From: Sulfuricurvum sp. PD_MW2 | Lineage (GTDB): Bacteria > Campylobacterota > Campylobacteria > Campylobacterales > Sulfurimonadaceae | DNA: 64,000 bases | Assembly (NCBI RefSeq): GCF_002633015.1 | Contig: NZ_NSIU01000003.1 | Location: 1 to 64,000, forward strand | Reading direction: 5' to 3' | In this document: positions 43,634-53,244 of the stretch, one piece after another | Layout: each line of letters starts with the position of its first letter | How positions within the stretch are numbered: position 1 is the stretch's first letter | Position numbers and translations under genes: made by a program | The notes under the pieces: generated by a model | What the model saw: the letters and a program-made list of their open reading frames with translations, nothing else | The model's database searches: none | What the model was told of the DNA's origin: nothing

Positions 43634-46600
43634 TATCGTGTCGCCGGCGTGTAATCATACTGTACACGTGTTTTTGACGTCGCTTTGTTAATTTTATTAC
43701 TGCGCAGTTCCACTTCGGTAGCACTTCCTGCACGACCAATATCCGGTACGATATTGATATTAAAACACGGGTGGGTTTGACAGTTCAGATTTGTTGAAGA
43801 TGGATCAATATAATCAAGTGCATTCACACCATACCACAGCCACGGATCAGTATTGATATGAGCTTTCCCACTATATGGGATATTTCCGGAACCTATTTTA
43901 GTAAAGCTGTAGGTTTCCATCCCTTGATTCGGCGGATTCATCATATCACTGTTAACTGGAAGCGCCAATGTATTGGGTGAAATAATTGTCACATCACTGT
44001 TTCCATCATTGTTATCATCATGCAATCTGTTAATGAACCACAACGGTGCATTTCGACTCGGAGCCAATACATTGCCTGCAAGCATAGGCACTTGATATAC
44101 CTCATACCATCCATTTGCAGTAAAATCAACATTTCCGAATACCCGCACATCAAGCGGATTAATACGTCCATACGCATAAGTAACATTAAAATCCATCGTT
44201 TTTGCACCCAAGGCTTGATGGGTAGCGCTCAAATCTGCCTGCATCTTACACTCGGTGGTCGAAAGACATTTGACATCAAATTCTGAGAACTGCGCGGTAA
44301 TAGGCGTTAATGGCACCGTTACATTACGATCGTAGTTCAACCGGCTTACCGTATACAAAGAACCCGCAGTACTTTTTGTAAAATTTGTATCTGCAATGGA
44401 TGTCAATTTCATGACTAACCCAGAGGTATTAATATTTGTAGCATTGCTATCATAAATTAGATTCGTTGTATTCGTATCTGAGCTATTATAATCTCTGAAA
44501 CGGATTTGGTATTTAGCCCCTTGCGGATGCGTTAAATTATTCTTACTGATCATCGACAAATTCAAATCTTTGGCATAGCAATTTTTTACAAAATTTGAGT
44601 TGACAAGATTGTCATATCCCGCTGCTTTGATATTGCCGGTTGCGCGCAAGGACATATCCATACTGTCATCTCTGCTGATTTTTGACATATAAGAAAATCC
44701 TTTTCCACCTGATGCAATCGTAGTAGGAAGAATACCGGTACCAAAACCGATAGTACTCATATCAAATTTATACGGATGAAATGTCAACAGATAATCTCTG
44801 TATTTAAGACCGGTATCAACATTGTCATGGGTACTGCTGATATCGCATCCAACCAGATTACCTAACGTTGTTCCGGCTAATGTTACAGCAGATGACTGCA
44901 TAGGAACATCATGACTGTTTAGTCCGCACTCTGCACCGGAGAGAAAATGGGTGCCGCTCTGATGCAATTGCTTCATAGAATCCCAATCCACAGCCGTCCA
45001 TGTTTTGTCGATAACATTCAAACGGTATTCACCCACTTGAGACAAATTCGCTTCCGAATTAACCGTACCGTTTATCACATTTATATTTTGAGGTTTACTG
45101 TTGATATCGTTGCACCCAGTTTTTGTACTGGAAGGTTCCCAGACGAGGGTAATATTATAATCTTGTCCTCCCGTTCCGAAGTATCGAGTATACCCTGGGC
45201 TTGCGGCATTTCCAAGATGATTTGTTGCATTGATATCAACTCCATACGTATATCCGCTAGCGACATCGATTCTTCCTGTGTTAGGAACCAATACACCGTT
45301 ATAGCCTGGAGCAAAAACTTGTGCTACTGTATGATTGGTTTGATTCATATCTTTTAACGTTACGGTATAGCTTTCTGGACGAATCGCAAAATTATCTCTG
45401 GAACACAAAACTTGCGTTCTCGCTCCATATAAACACTCCAGACAGATAGCAACATCTCTGTATGTACTGTGATTTCCATTATCTGAACATGCAACCGATG
45501 TTAAATTAGTCGTTCCGCTATTGTTTGGATTGATAACATATTGCTGACAGTGCGGATATACTTGATGAACATTTGAAAAGTTATCGATACGAATCCCCTG
45601 ACTGGTTTGCTGAATATGAATCAGTGAGTCGTTTTGATCAGCTAAAGTATTAAAAGTTACCCTAAAAGCTGCATTCGGTGTTGCCGTTTTGAAAAAATCT
45701 GATGCCAACGTAATAGGTGATGGTTGCCCTGTAATAACATCTGATACCATACCGTTGTTAATCGCATTTTGGATGGTTGCAGCATTAAAACTAACCTGAG
45801 AAACATTATTCTCAAAGCTCATCCATACACGCGGGCTAATAGCACTCGATGGTTCTCGACATGCCGCGTCAACATCATGGAAGGGACTCGCATCTATCAT
45901 CTCTACTGCAACTATCGTTGTAACAGCTTTTGGCTTATCCAGATTTGCAGGTTCAAAAGATGCAATACGAAAATTCCCCGGGCGTTTTACCACTTGTGTG
46001 GTCAAATCGTAATATTTTTTTCCGCTGGTATTATTTGCATTGGTAGCACTGTCATACAGTCCTGCATCAACAACACTAAATATCCCCCATTCAGGAGTGT
46101 AACTGAAGTTCTCTCCCGAACACATTGGCAACCCTGTTCCACCGATCGTAGCGCTATAAGGGAGTGTCAAACTTGTCCCGTTTGCTAAGGGAATGACTAA
46201 ATCATACGAAAAACTTCCCCGTATCGGTGCTCTAATACTTCCAATGCGTTGCGGAATTAATGAATAATAGGTATATGCATACCCTTTTCCTCCGATATTT
46301 CCAAGAGGTATATTATTAATGTTCGTATCACTGACACTAACAGGCCATGCTGCATCTGTTTTATAGGTAGGAGTATACTGATTAGGATATGTTACTCCGA
46401 CACTGTCTCGTTTATATATTACTTGAGTACTGTTGATATCTGAGATATTGAGAAATACATTGTTAGCACTCACATCCGAATTTTCCTGATTACGGATATA
46501 TAACCTCACAGCGATATCCGATGTATTAGGTAATACACCAGTGATATACGGCATTGCTGTTCCATTGTTTTCTTCCGTAAACGGAAGTCCGTTTTGTTCA

Positions 46601-48210
46601 TATCCATAGTCATAACAAAAAGATGGTGTATACAAATCGGTCGAAAATGCGATAACCCCTGGAGTTGATTGATCTCCATTGCTATTACTGAATGTAGCTT
46701 CCAATTTCAACGATGTTGTACTCTGATTGTTTTTCATATAACTTGAAACATTAAACGTATCCAAGTCCATTCCAGGATAATAGCTGATTGCACTATTAAT
46801 AGGGCTACCATCAATTGAAACGGATCCGTTAAATGGATTATTTGCAGGATTCAAGGTATTTGAGACGGTTTGATACGCATTTCCAGCATTTGCATTTTGA
46901 ATATAGAATGCGTCTCTTTGAATAAGCTTTTCTCCTCCTGAAGCATAAAAAAGCATTTCAGCATTCACAGTACCTGATTTTGGCGTTAAAAAACCACTGA
47001 TAGGAATGACAACATTCGATGTTTCATATCCGGTTACAGGTAGTGGAATCATTGCATCGAAACCATTGAATACATTGATATTTTTCAACTTAGTACCCGA
47101 TGGCATGCTTGCCGCATCGTATTTGTATACAACAATTAAAGACCAGTTCCCCCAAAAACCAAATTTAATCCCATCATATTCGGCACCAGGTCCTACATAT
47201 AAATATGAATACCAATCTTGTCCGCTGTTAGCTTTAATATTTCCAACAGTAAATGACTGTGATGTTCCATTAACCAAATGCGATTTTACGAGGGATGTAA
47301 CATCTTTGTACCCTTGATAAAAAGAGCGAAATCCGCCGTCTTGACCTGTTCCATCTCCCCAAAAATCATGGTACCAGACTCTGTCTGCACTTAGGTCTTG
47401 AGTTGTCCCATCAGGAAGACGAAAAGATACATTGCCTCTCTCCTGAACTTTCGTTGATGACGTGTAATGTGCCGCATCTTGATCCGCAATATGCCCTTGC
47501 CAGTATAACCCTGCCCATTGTATTTCTACACCGGTAATATTGGCCGGCAAAGTCAAAATAGACGATGCTGAATTTAATGTCATCGACCCTTCGTTTTTAT
47601 AGATTACATTAGAATCATATAAATAACCATTGTAATTATTGTTACATCCACCAGAACCATTATTCTGGCATAAAACAGAATTACCGGTAGACGTAAAATC
47701 CCCAAACAGCTTTAGTCCGTCATTTCCAAATACAGGGCTAAAGGGATTTTCATGCAAAAGGGCATGCCCTTTGACTGGTTTATTAGCACTAAACGTGTAT
47801 GAAGTGTCTTGATTCGAAGCACCGCCGACCAAATAAAGATAATATGTAGTTCCTGCAGTAACATTAATTGTTGCAGATTGGGAAGAGCCACCTGCCATTA
47901 CTCCTGAAGTCCATACAGATGTTGCGCTACATGTTGCATCACTGTATAAAGTAGCAGTTAATTGACGGTTTGATGAATTATTTGTAACAGATAGATTAAT
48001 TTGTCCACCGACTGGATTTGTAATCGTATAATAATCGGCATCGTCGCTCTGAACAGTACCTGAATGATTATTATAAGTTGATCCACTTGTTGCATTCCAT
48101 GTCCCCATAGAACTAGCAGGTGTAGGACAAACGCCCCAGCTTTGAACGGATAAGGCTATCAACCATCCACATACAGCTATCCATCTCAAAAAAAGTTTAT
48201 TGATAATCAT
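43633..48210 (-). CDS. Giant exported MshQ-like surface protein
   Basis: A 1525-residue exported protein with a signal peptide cleaved after about residue 27 (SVQSWG). The N-terminal 130 residues are a pre-peptidase C-like beta domain (YYTITNPVGGQINLSV, YYLYLVGG). Next comes a DUF3344-like domain of about 350 residues (GVEIQWAGLYWQGHI, YKDVTSLVKSHLVNG, WGNWSLIVVYKY) found in large bacterial adhesins. Many Ig-like, Asn/Thr-rich segments follow, ending in a conserved C-terminal region with numerous Cys. No LPXTG or PEP-CTERM anchor is visible. It is the first gene of an operon with three minor pilins, so it may be the tip adhesin of a type IV pilus, as proposed for MshQ/PilY1-type proteins. Its composition suggests beta structure throughout. 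Confidence 0.8.
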   Translation of the reverse strand: MIINKLFLRWIAVCGWLIALSVQSWGVCPTPASSMGTWNATSGSTYNNHSGTVQSDDADYYTITNPVGGQINLSVTNNSSNRQLTATLYSDATCSATSVWTSGVMAGGSSQSATINVTAGTTYYLYLVGGASNQDTSYTFSANKPVKGHALLHENPFSPVFGNDGLKLFGDFTSTGNSVLCQNNGSGGCNNNYNGYLYDSNVIYKNEGSMTLNSASSILTLPANITGVEIQWAGLYWQGHIADQDAAHYTSSTKVQERGNVSFRLPDGTTQDLSADRVWYHDFWGDGTGQDGGFRSFYQGYKDVTSLVKSHLVNGTSQSFTVGNIKANSGQDWYSYLYVGPGAEYDGIKFGFWGNWSLIVVYKYDAASMPSGTKLKNINVFNGFDAMIPLPVTGYETSNVVIPISGFLTPKSGTVNAEMLFYASGGEKLIQRDAFYIQNANAGNAYQTVSNTLNPANNPFNGSVSIDGSPINSAISYYPGMDLDTFNVSSYMKNNQSTTSLKLEATFSNSNGDQSTPGVIAFSTDLYTPSFCYDYGYEQNGLPFTEENNGTAMPYITGVLPNTSDIAVRLYIRNQENSDVSANNVFLNISDINSTQVIYKRDSVGVTYPNQYTPTYKTDAAWPVSVSDTNINNIPLGNIGGKGYAYTYYSLIPQRIGSIRAPIRGSFSYDLVIPLANGTSLTLPYSATIGGTGLPMCSGENFSYTPEWGIFSVVDAGLYDSATNANNTSGKKYYDLTTQVVKRPGNFRIASFEPANLDKPKAVTTIVAVEMIDASPFHDVDAACREPSSAISPRVWMSFENNVSQVSFNAATIQNAINNGMVSDVITGQPSPITLASDFFKTATPNAAFRVTFNTLADQNDSLIHIQQTSQGIRIDNFSNVHQVYPHCQQYVINPNNSGTTNLTSVACSDNGNHSTYRDVAICLECLYGARTQVLCSRDNFAIRPESYTVTLKDMNQTNHTVAQVFAPGYNGVLVPNTGRIDVASGYTYGVDINATNHLGNAASPGYTRYFGTGGQDYNITLVWEPSSTKTGCNDINSKPQNINVINGTVNSEANLSQVGEYRLNVIDKTWTAVDWDSMKQLHQSGTHFLSGAECGLNSHDVPMQSSAVTLAGTTLGNLVGCDISSTHDNVDTGLKYRDYLLTFHPYKFDMSTIGFGTGILPTTIASGGKGFSYMSKISRDDSMDMSLRATGNIKAAGYDNLVNSNFVKNCYAKDLNLSMISKNNLTHPQGAKYQIRFRDYNSSDTNTTNLIYDSNATNINTSGLVMKLTSIADTNFTKSTAGSLYTVSRLNYDRNVTVPLTPITAQFSEFDVKCLSTTECKMQADLSATHQALGAKTMDFNVTYAYGRINPLDVRVFGNVDFTANGWYEVYQVPMLAGNVLAPSRNAPLWFINRLHDDNNDGNSDVTIISPNTLALPVNSDMMNPPNQGMETYSFTKIGSGNIPYSGKAHINTDPWLWYGVNALDYIDPSSTNLNCQTHPCFNINIVPDIGRAGSATEVELRSNKINKATSKTRVQYDYTPATR

Positions 48211-48429
48211 TTTATCCCCCGTTCAGTTCTAAGGCAGAAAAAATAGAGCTCTGAAGTAATCTTTTAAATCTGATTTCGCCTAAGCAGTTAGTATCGACCA
48301 TTACCTAGTTTTCTAAAATATACTAATCGATAAAGCGCCATTCTTTGATTGTAGTCCTATGTCGATTAAACATTGATTAAAATGTGTTAATAATTATTTT
48401 TGAACGCAGTTTCAAAAAAAAATTTATAC

Positions 48430-48457
48430 TTGACGTTTGTTTTTTGTGTGTTATAAT
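48430..48457 (+). promoter_or_regulatory. Sigma-70 promoter of hpf
   Basis: TTGACG at 48430-48435 and TATAAT at 48452-48457 are separated by 16 bases, a near-consensus promoter, about 38 bases upstream of the hpf start. The rest of the 48211-48494 gap is the divergent leader of the giant surface protein; I see possible weak pairing there but no recognised riboswitch. Confidence 0.75.
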
Positions 48458-48494
48458 CAAATTTTCTTCAATCTTACACTAAGGTGGTACCATT

Positions 48495-49031
48495 ATGAAT
48501 ATCTCTCTCGTCGGACGCCATATCGAGCTCAGCGATGCCATTAAAGATCATCTGATGCACTCTATCGACACACTTGAAAAATATCATCTTGATCTCATCA
48601 GTGTAAACGCTGTTGCAAGTTCAAATGAGCGCAAAAAAGGCGTAAGTATTGAGTTTACTATCAATGTTGCCGGAAAAAATACTATCGTTATTACCCAACG
48701 TGACGATGATCTCTATGCCGCTATCGACATCGCGATTGATCGTGCCCAAAAAGCGCTCCGCCGTCTCCATGACCGATTATCCGATCATAAAAACGAGGGA
48801 TTGAACGAAGCAAAATTGGCTGCAGCACAAAAAGTGAATCTTCACGAAGCAGAAGAAGCGATGGAAGATGAAATCGTCCCTGCCGAACCAATTCTTTTCA
48901 AGCCTCAAGAGGTTGCCGAAGTGCTAGAAAAGCTCAAAGAGAGCGGAAAAATATTTGAAGTTTTTTATGATAATGATGGAAAAATGCGCGTTTTGTACAA
49001 ACGTACCGATGGAAAATTTGGATTGTATTAA
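48495..49031 (+). CDS. hpf: Long ribosome hibernation promoting factor
   Basis: A 178-residue HPF of the long type, which joins two 70S ribosomes into 100S particles in stationary phase. The N-terminal domain (MNISLVGRHIELSDAIKDHL, then ALRRLHDRLSDHKNEG) is the ribosome-binding part. The C-terminal domain (about 120-178) carries IVPAEPILFKPQEVAEVLEKL and VFYDNDGKMRVLYKRTDGKFGLY, the dimerisation module. AAGGTGG precedes ATG 48495 and a near-consensus promoter lies upstream. It overlaps the recG stop by four bases. Confidence 0.95.
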   Translation: MNISLVGRHIELSDAIKDHLMHSIDTLEKYHLDLISVNAVASSNERKKGVSIEFTINVAGKNTIVITQRDDDLYAAIDIAIDRAQKALRRLHDRLSDHKNEGLNEAKLAAAQKVNLHEAEEAMEDEIVPAEPILFKPQEVAEVLEKLKESGKIFEVFYDNDGKMRVLYKRTDGKFGLY

Positions 49032-50812
49032 TCTTTAGAGAGGTCAAGATACTCCTTGACCTCGGTCACGATAGCCTCATCCTCTGCAATATCCGCCCAA
49101 CGAAATTTTTTACCGCTTTGGATACTCCCTTCCAACAAATCTCCACTGGAACGGAATTTTAAATCAAGCGCCGCAATTTCAAATCCACTCATACATCGGG
49201 TAAATGACTCCAAACGCTCATTTTTTCCGCTTTTGTTGCTGTAGAGATAACAATAGCCTTGCAATCCTGTCCGACTGACACGACCACGTAGTTGATGAAG
49301 GGTCGAAAGCCCCAACCTCTCGGCTCCGACAATGACGACCGTAGAGAGACGCGGTAAAGAGATACCCACTTCAACCACCGTTGTAGCAAGCAAAATATTT
49401 CCGCTTTCTCGAAATGTCATCAAAACGGCCTCTTTTTCCTTGTCCTTCCCGTGCGTCACATACACATTTTCAAAATTTTTTTCCCAGTATCCCCGTGCTT
49501 CATCGATGCTTTGATAGTTGATCGTCTCACTTTGTTCTACCAACGGGTAGACAATCAATACCTGATGATCTTGAGCAATCTCGGATCGAATATGCTCTAG
49601 CAATTTCGGAAAATCGCCTTTTCCGATAATACAGGTATCAATATTTTTCGTAAAAGGGGTTTGGACAATCAAGCTTACATCGATATGTGCCGAATCGATC
49701 ATTGCCTGAGTCCGCGGGATCGGAGTGGCGGAGAATTGGAGGTAATGGGGAGAGGTATCATTTTCCGTGAGTTTGGTGAGGGCATGGCGTTGAGCAGTAC
49801 CAAACCGGTGTTGTTCATCCACCATCACGAGTCCCGCTTCGGGAAGTGGGCGATGAAGTAGTGCATGGGTTCCAATGATAAAATCATACTCCTCTAAAGA
49901 GCCCTTTTTTGTTGCATTGGTAACAAGAACAATACGCAAATGGGGTAGAAATTTTTGAGCTTCTTCGTAGAGTTGTGCGGCAAGAATCGTCGTCGGAGCC
50001 ATCAAAATGGAGCGATGCGGACGCATCAAAACAACCGAAGCTAAAATCACCATCGTCTTCCCTGATCCAACATCTCCCACAATCATACGCCGTGATGCGC
50101 ACTCTCCTCTAAGATCCTTCTCGATCTCAGAAATCGCATTTTGTTGATCAGTCGTAAGGGCAAAAGGAAGTGTTTTCATCCATGCATGAACATCCCCAGA
50201 AGCACGGTATGAGGTTTTATGGTAACGCCGTTTGAGTCTGAGACGGCGCATATACTCATATAATTCTGCAAATTTAAGAGCATGCAGCTGCGATTCATTA
50301 AGCGGTGTCGGAAGCTCAGGAAAATGGAGCATATAAAGTTCACTGGCAATACGTTCGGGAAGCCTATCGCCGATAAGATTTTCAACACTAATATACTTTT
50401 CAACCAAGCGACGCATCACATCGGCACGAAGCGGCGTTTTATAGATGGGTACGATCGAACCAACCGCACCAATCTTCATGGGATGAACAATACTCCATTT
50501 TCCCGCTTCCCACTGTGCTTTACCGCTAAAAAATGCCCGCTCCCCGCGAGGAAACTGATGTATCATATAGGGTTTTGGATGAAAAATGACCCCCTCAATC
50601 ACACACTCTAAATTATGGGCAAAAAAGGTAACTTTGAGGGTTTTCGGGGTTCGGATGACGTGTTCAACAGTCGCATCTATAACACAAGATGCGTTATGAA
50701 ACAATTCGTGGCTTAGGCGGCGATCTTCAAATGAATGGGGAGTAATAAGGGAGAGGGCAGTAACACTACCGACCCCTAAACGGTGAAATTTATCAGAATC
50801 TTCTGCAAACAT
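49028..50812 (-). CDS. recG: ATP-dependent DNA helicase RecG
   Basis: Branch-migration helicase for replication-fork rescue; 594 residues, short like other Campylobacterota RecG (E. coli about 690). The wedge/OB domain is followed by a superfamily 2 helicase core with Walker A GDVGSGKT, the DEQH box (VDEQHRFG), SATPIPRT, and a C-terminal domain with TTVVEVGISLP and QLRGRVSRTG, the TRG-like region. It overlaps hpf by four bases. The ribosome-binding site before ATG 50812 is weak, and the upstream gap holds a GC-rich palindromic element. Confidence 0.92.
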   Translation of the reverse strand: MFAEDSDKFHRLGVGSVTALSLITPHSFEDRRLSHELFHNASCVIDATVEHVIRTPKTLKVTFFAHNLECVIEGVIFHPKPYMIHQFPRGERAFFSGKAQWEAGKWSIVHPMKIGAVGSIVPIYKTPLRADVMRRLVEKYISVENLIGDRLPERIASELYMLHFPELPTPLNESQLHALKFAELYEYMRRLRLKRRYHKTSYRASGDVHAWMKTLPFALTTDQQNAISEIEKDLRGECASRRMIVGDVGSGKTMVILASVVLMRPHRSILMAPTTILAAQLYEEAQKFLPHLRIVLVTNATKKGSLEEYDFIIGTHALLHRPLPEAGLVMVDEQHRFGTAQRHALTKLTENDTSPHYLQFSATPIPRTQAMIDSAHIDVSLIVQTPFTKNIDTCIIGKGDFPKLLEHIRSEIAQDHQVLIVYPLVEQSETINYQSIDEARGYWEKNFENVYVTHGKDKEKEAVLMTFRESGNILLATTVVEVGISLPRLSTVVIVGAERLGLSTLHQLRGRVSRTGLQGYCYLYSNKSGKNERLESFTRCMSGFEIAALDLKFRSSGDLLEGSIQSGKKFRWADIAEDEAIVTEVKEYLDLSKD

Positions 50813-50908
50813 GGGAGATCACTTTAAGCACGGTTTACTGTGCGTGGGCTTCCCGCCGAGGGAAACGCAGCGTTAGCGCAGCCTAAAGGGGCTTTGCTCC
50901 TTGGGCGT
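50813..50908. repeat. GC-rich palindromic spacer
   Basis: A 96-base gap of unusually high GC between recG and the M16 gene. It contains several short inverted repeats in a row: GCAC/GTGC around 50828-50843, GGGCTTCCC/GGGAA, GCGTTAGCGC at 50870-50879, and AAAGG...CCTT around 50885-50902. No coding frame makes sense. It could be a REP-like element, a leader or a terminator cluster; no T-tract is clear. Confidence 0.5.
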
Positions 50909-52195
50909 TTATTTTGTCACTATCGCATAACTAAGATCGCGGATTTCGCCGTGGCGTTTGATAAAATCGTTGAGTTCATCCAAGCTCAGCGTACGGATAA
51001 GCTCTAATTCTTGGAGAGAGTATCCCAAAGGTTTGCCTTGGTAGTATTCGCTGAACGTCCGACCCAACCGCTGAGAAAGGGTTTCGACACGCAACGGTTC
51101 GGAGCCGAGCAAAAACTTGCGGGCCTGATCGAGTTCACTCTGAGTTACCCCATCACGGACAAACGAGTCGATCACTTCGACGACCGTTTTTTTCGCCTCA
51201 GCCTGCGATTCGAGTTTCGTTTGAAGATAGCCGCTGAAATAGGTATTGGTTTTAGCGACACTGAGTCGTGAATATGCCGAGTATGCCAAGCCTCGTTTTA
51301 CACGGATCTCTTCCATCAAGCGGCTTCCGAATCCGCTGCTCCCTAAAATGAACATTGCGACACGTGCTTTGTAAAACTCGCTATCACCCTCTTTCATCTC
51401 AAACGGTGCACCGAAATAAAGATACGCCTGTTCGGTTTGCGGACGTTTTAGGATAGATTCTTTGGGAGTTTTACGAGGTTCATAATGACGTTCTTGCCCC
51501 ATTTTTCCTTTCTCGAACGTAGACAAAAATGCTTGAACTTTGGCTTTGGCATCGCTCATCGATATATCACCGCCCATGACGACAAGTGCATTCGAGAGAA
51601 CCAAATGATCTTTTTTAAATCCACTCACATCGCTCAGACGGATTGCTTTGATACTCTCTTTGGTTCCGATGTTAGATACTGCCATCGGGGTTCCCTCGAA
51701 TAGTACCGCTTTAAGTTCATCCGAAGCAACCGTATCAAAATCGGCCTCTTTGCGGGCGATGTCACTCAGTGCCATCGTTTTCACTTTTTCCAGTGTTTTA
51801 TCGGTGAAGTTCGGTTCACGCAGTTGCTCACTTAAAAGAGTAATCCCTGTATCAAACTCCTCTTTGAGCGATCCCAATTCGATAACGAATGTCTCGTTTC
51901 CTGCCGTAGAACTCAATTGAATTGCACGAGCATCCAACGCATCGGCAAAACCGACCGAACCACGTTTCAAAGAGCCCTCATTTAACATTTTGGCACTCAT
52001 ACGCGCCAATCCGTAATGTTTTCCCTCATCAATACTGCCGCTGTGGGTAAATACAATTTGCATCGATACAATCGGAAGACGTTTGTCTTGCTCAAAAATA
52101 AAAGGGACTTTGATCCCGTGAATCTCAATAAAATCCAATGTACTTGCCATAAGTGCTTGCCCTACTAATAAAATCGCTACGAAAAAACGTATCAC
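50909..52195 (-). CDS. M16-family peptidase-like protein without zinc site
   Basis: A 428-residue periplasmic protein with a signal peptide (MIRFFVAILLVGQALMAS) and the two-lobed M16 fold. In active M16 peptidases the HxxEH motif lies in GLAHFLEHM; here the aligned stretch reads GLARMSAKML, so residues 65-69 have lost both His and the Glu. It is therefore likely a non-catalytic subunit, as in mitochondrial MPP-alpha or the second copy of bacterial PqqL-like pairs; no catalytic partner is adjacent. The GTG start (52195) overlaps the mqnC stop (GTGA), so the two genes are coupled. Confidence 0.82.
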   Translation of the reverse strand: MIRFFVAILLVGQALMASTLDFIEIHGIKVPFIFEQDKRLPIVSMQIVFTHSGSIDEGKHYGLARMSAKMLNEGSLKRGSVGFADALDARAIQLSSTAGNETFVIELGSLKEEFDTGITLLSEQLREPNFTDKTLEKVKTMALSDIARKEADFDTVASDELKAVLFEGTPMAVSNIGTKESIKAIRLSDVSGFKKDHLVLSNALVVMGGDISMSDAKAKVQAFLSTFEKGKMGQERHYEPRKTPKESILKRPQTEQAYLYFGAPFEMKEGDSEFYKARVAMFILGSSGFGSRLMEEIRVKRGLAYSAYSRLSVAKTNTYFSGYLQTKLESQAEAKKTVVEVIDSFVRDGVTQSELDQARKFLLGSEPLRVETLSQRLGRTFSEYYQGKPLGYSLQELELIRTLSLDELNDFIKRHGEIRDLSYAIVTK

Positions 52196-53238
52196 TCGAA
52201 TGTCTCTAATATTTCGTACGCCGTATTTCGAATGGCGGGAGTTTCCCCGACATCACGAATCAGCTGAATCATCTCATCTTTCGCCATGCGAAAACCTGCA
52301 CCCGCACTGCGTACTACATTCTCTTCCATCATTGTTGAGCCTAGATCATTGGCTCCGAAAAGAAGTGCCATTTGACCGATGTACGGTCCTTGGGTTACCC
52401 ATGAACTTTGGATATTGGGGAAATTATCCAGATACAAACGCGCTACCGCCAAAAGACGCAGATAACGATTGGAAGATTGTTTTTCAATCTCAGGATGCTC
52501 GATCATCAATTGGGTATTTTGTCCCTGAAACGACCACATGATAAAGGCCCGAAATCCATGTGTTTCATCCTGAAGATTACGGATCAAATCCCAGTGCTCA
52601 ATGATCTCTTCATCCGTCTCGACGGTACCGTACATCATCGTAGCCGTAGACATAATCCCTAATTTATGCGCTTGACGATGAACATCGATCCAATCGAGCG
52701 AATCCATTTTTTTCGGAGCGATGATATCGCGAACCCGATCACTCAAAATCTCTGCCCCTGCGCCCGGAATCGAGGCGAGCCCTTTGGCTTTTAAACGAGA
52801 CAAGCACTCTTGGATCGAGATATGGGAAACTTTGGCGATAAAATCGAGCTCGATGGAAGAAAATCCGTGAATTGTGATCGTCGGATATTTCGTATGGATG
52901 TGTTCTACCAGATCTTCATACCATTCAATTTTGAGTTTAGGGTGAACTCCCCCTTGAAATAAAATCTGGGTTCCGCCGATTTCGAGAAGTTCATCGATTT
53001 TTTGATCGATCTCTTCAAAGGTGAGTACATAGGCGTCTTCATCTTTACCGTGGCGGTAAAATGCACAAAACTTGCAATCAACCCAACAGACATTGGTGTA
53101 ATTGATATTACGATCTACGACAAAGGTCGTAATCCCATAGGGATGAAGCTCTTTTTTACGCGCAGTCGCCATTTTCCCAAGTTCTTTGAGATCAGCATTG
53201 CGGATCAGTTCTAGTGCTTGTTCTTTACTAAGGCGCAT
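52192..53238 (-). CDS. mqnC: Cyclic dehypoxanthine futalosine synthase
   Basis: Radical SAM enzyme of the futalosine route to menaquinone; 348 residues. The CWVDCKFCAFYR motif gives the CxxxCxxC iron-sulfur site. Following strands (GGTQILFQGGVHP) and the ending (NVVRSAGAGFRM) match MqnC. Menaquinone is the main quinone in this phylum and is made this way, not by the Men pathway. It lies six bases after nusB and overlaps the M16-like gene. Other mqn genes are outside the window. Confidence 0.95.
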   Translation of the reverse strand: MRLSKEQALELIRNADLKELGKMATARKKELHPYGITTFVVDRNINYTNVCWVDCKFCAFYRHGKDEDAYVLTFEEIDQKIDELLEIGGTQILFQGGVHPKLKIEWYEDLVEHIHTKYPTITIHGFSSIELDFIAKVSHISIQECLSRLKAKGLASIPGAGAEILSDRVRDIIAPKKMDSLDWIDVHRQAHKLGIMSTATMMYGTVETDEEIIEHWDLIRNLQDETHGFRAFIMWSFQGQNTQLMIEHPEIEKQSSNRYLRLLAVARLYLDNFPNIQSSWVTQGPYIGQMALLFGANDLGSTMMEENVVRSAGAGFRMAKDEMIQLIRDVGETPAIRNTAYEILETFE

Positions 53239-53244
53239 TGTGGT

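Noticed and set aside
48211-48429. A c-di-GMP riboswitch in the leader of the giant surface protein
   Set aside because: The leader shows only weak pairing (TTAGG with CCTTAG and CAGA with TCTG) and lacks the conserved GEMM-I and class II sequences.
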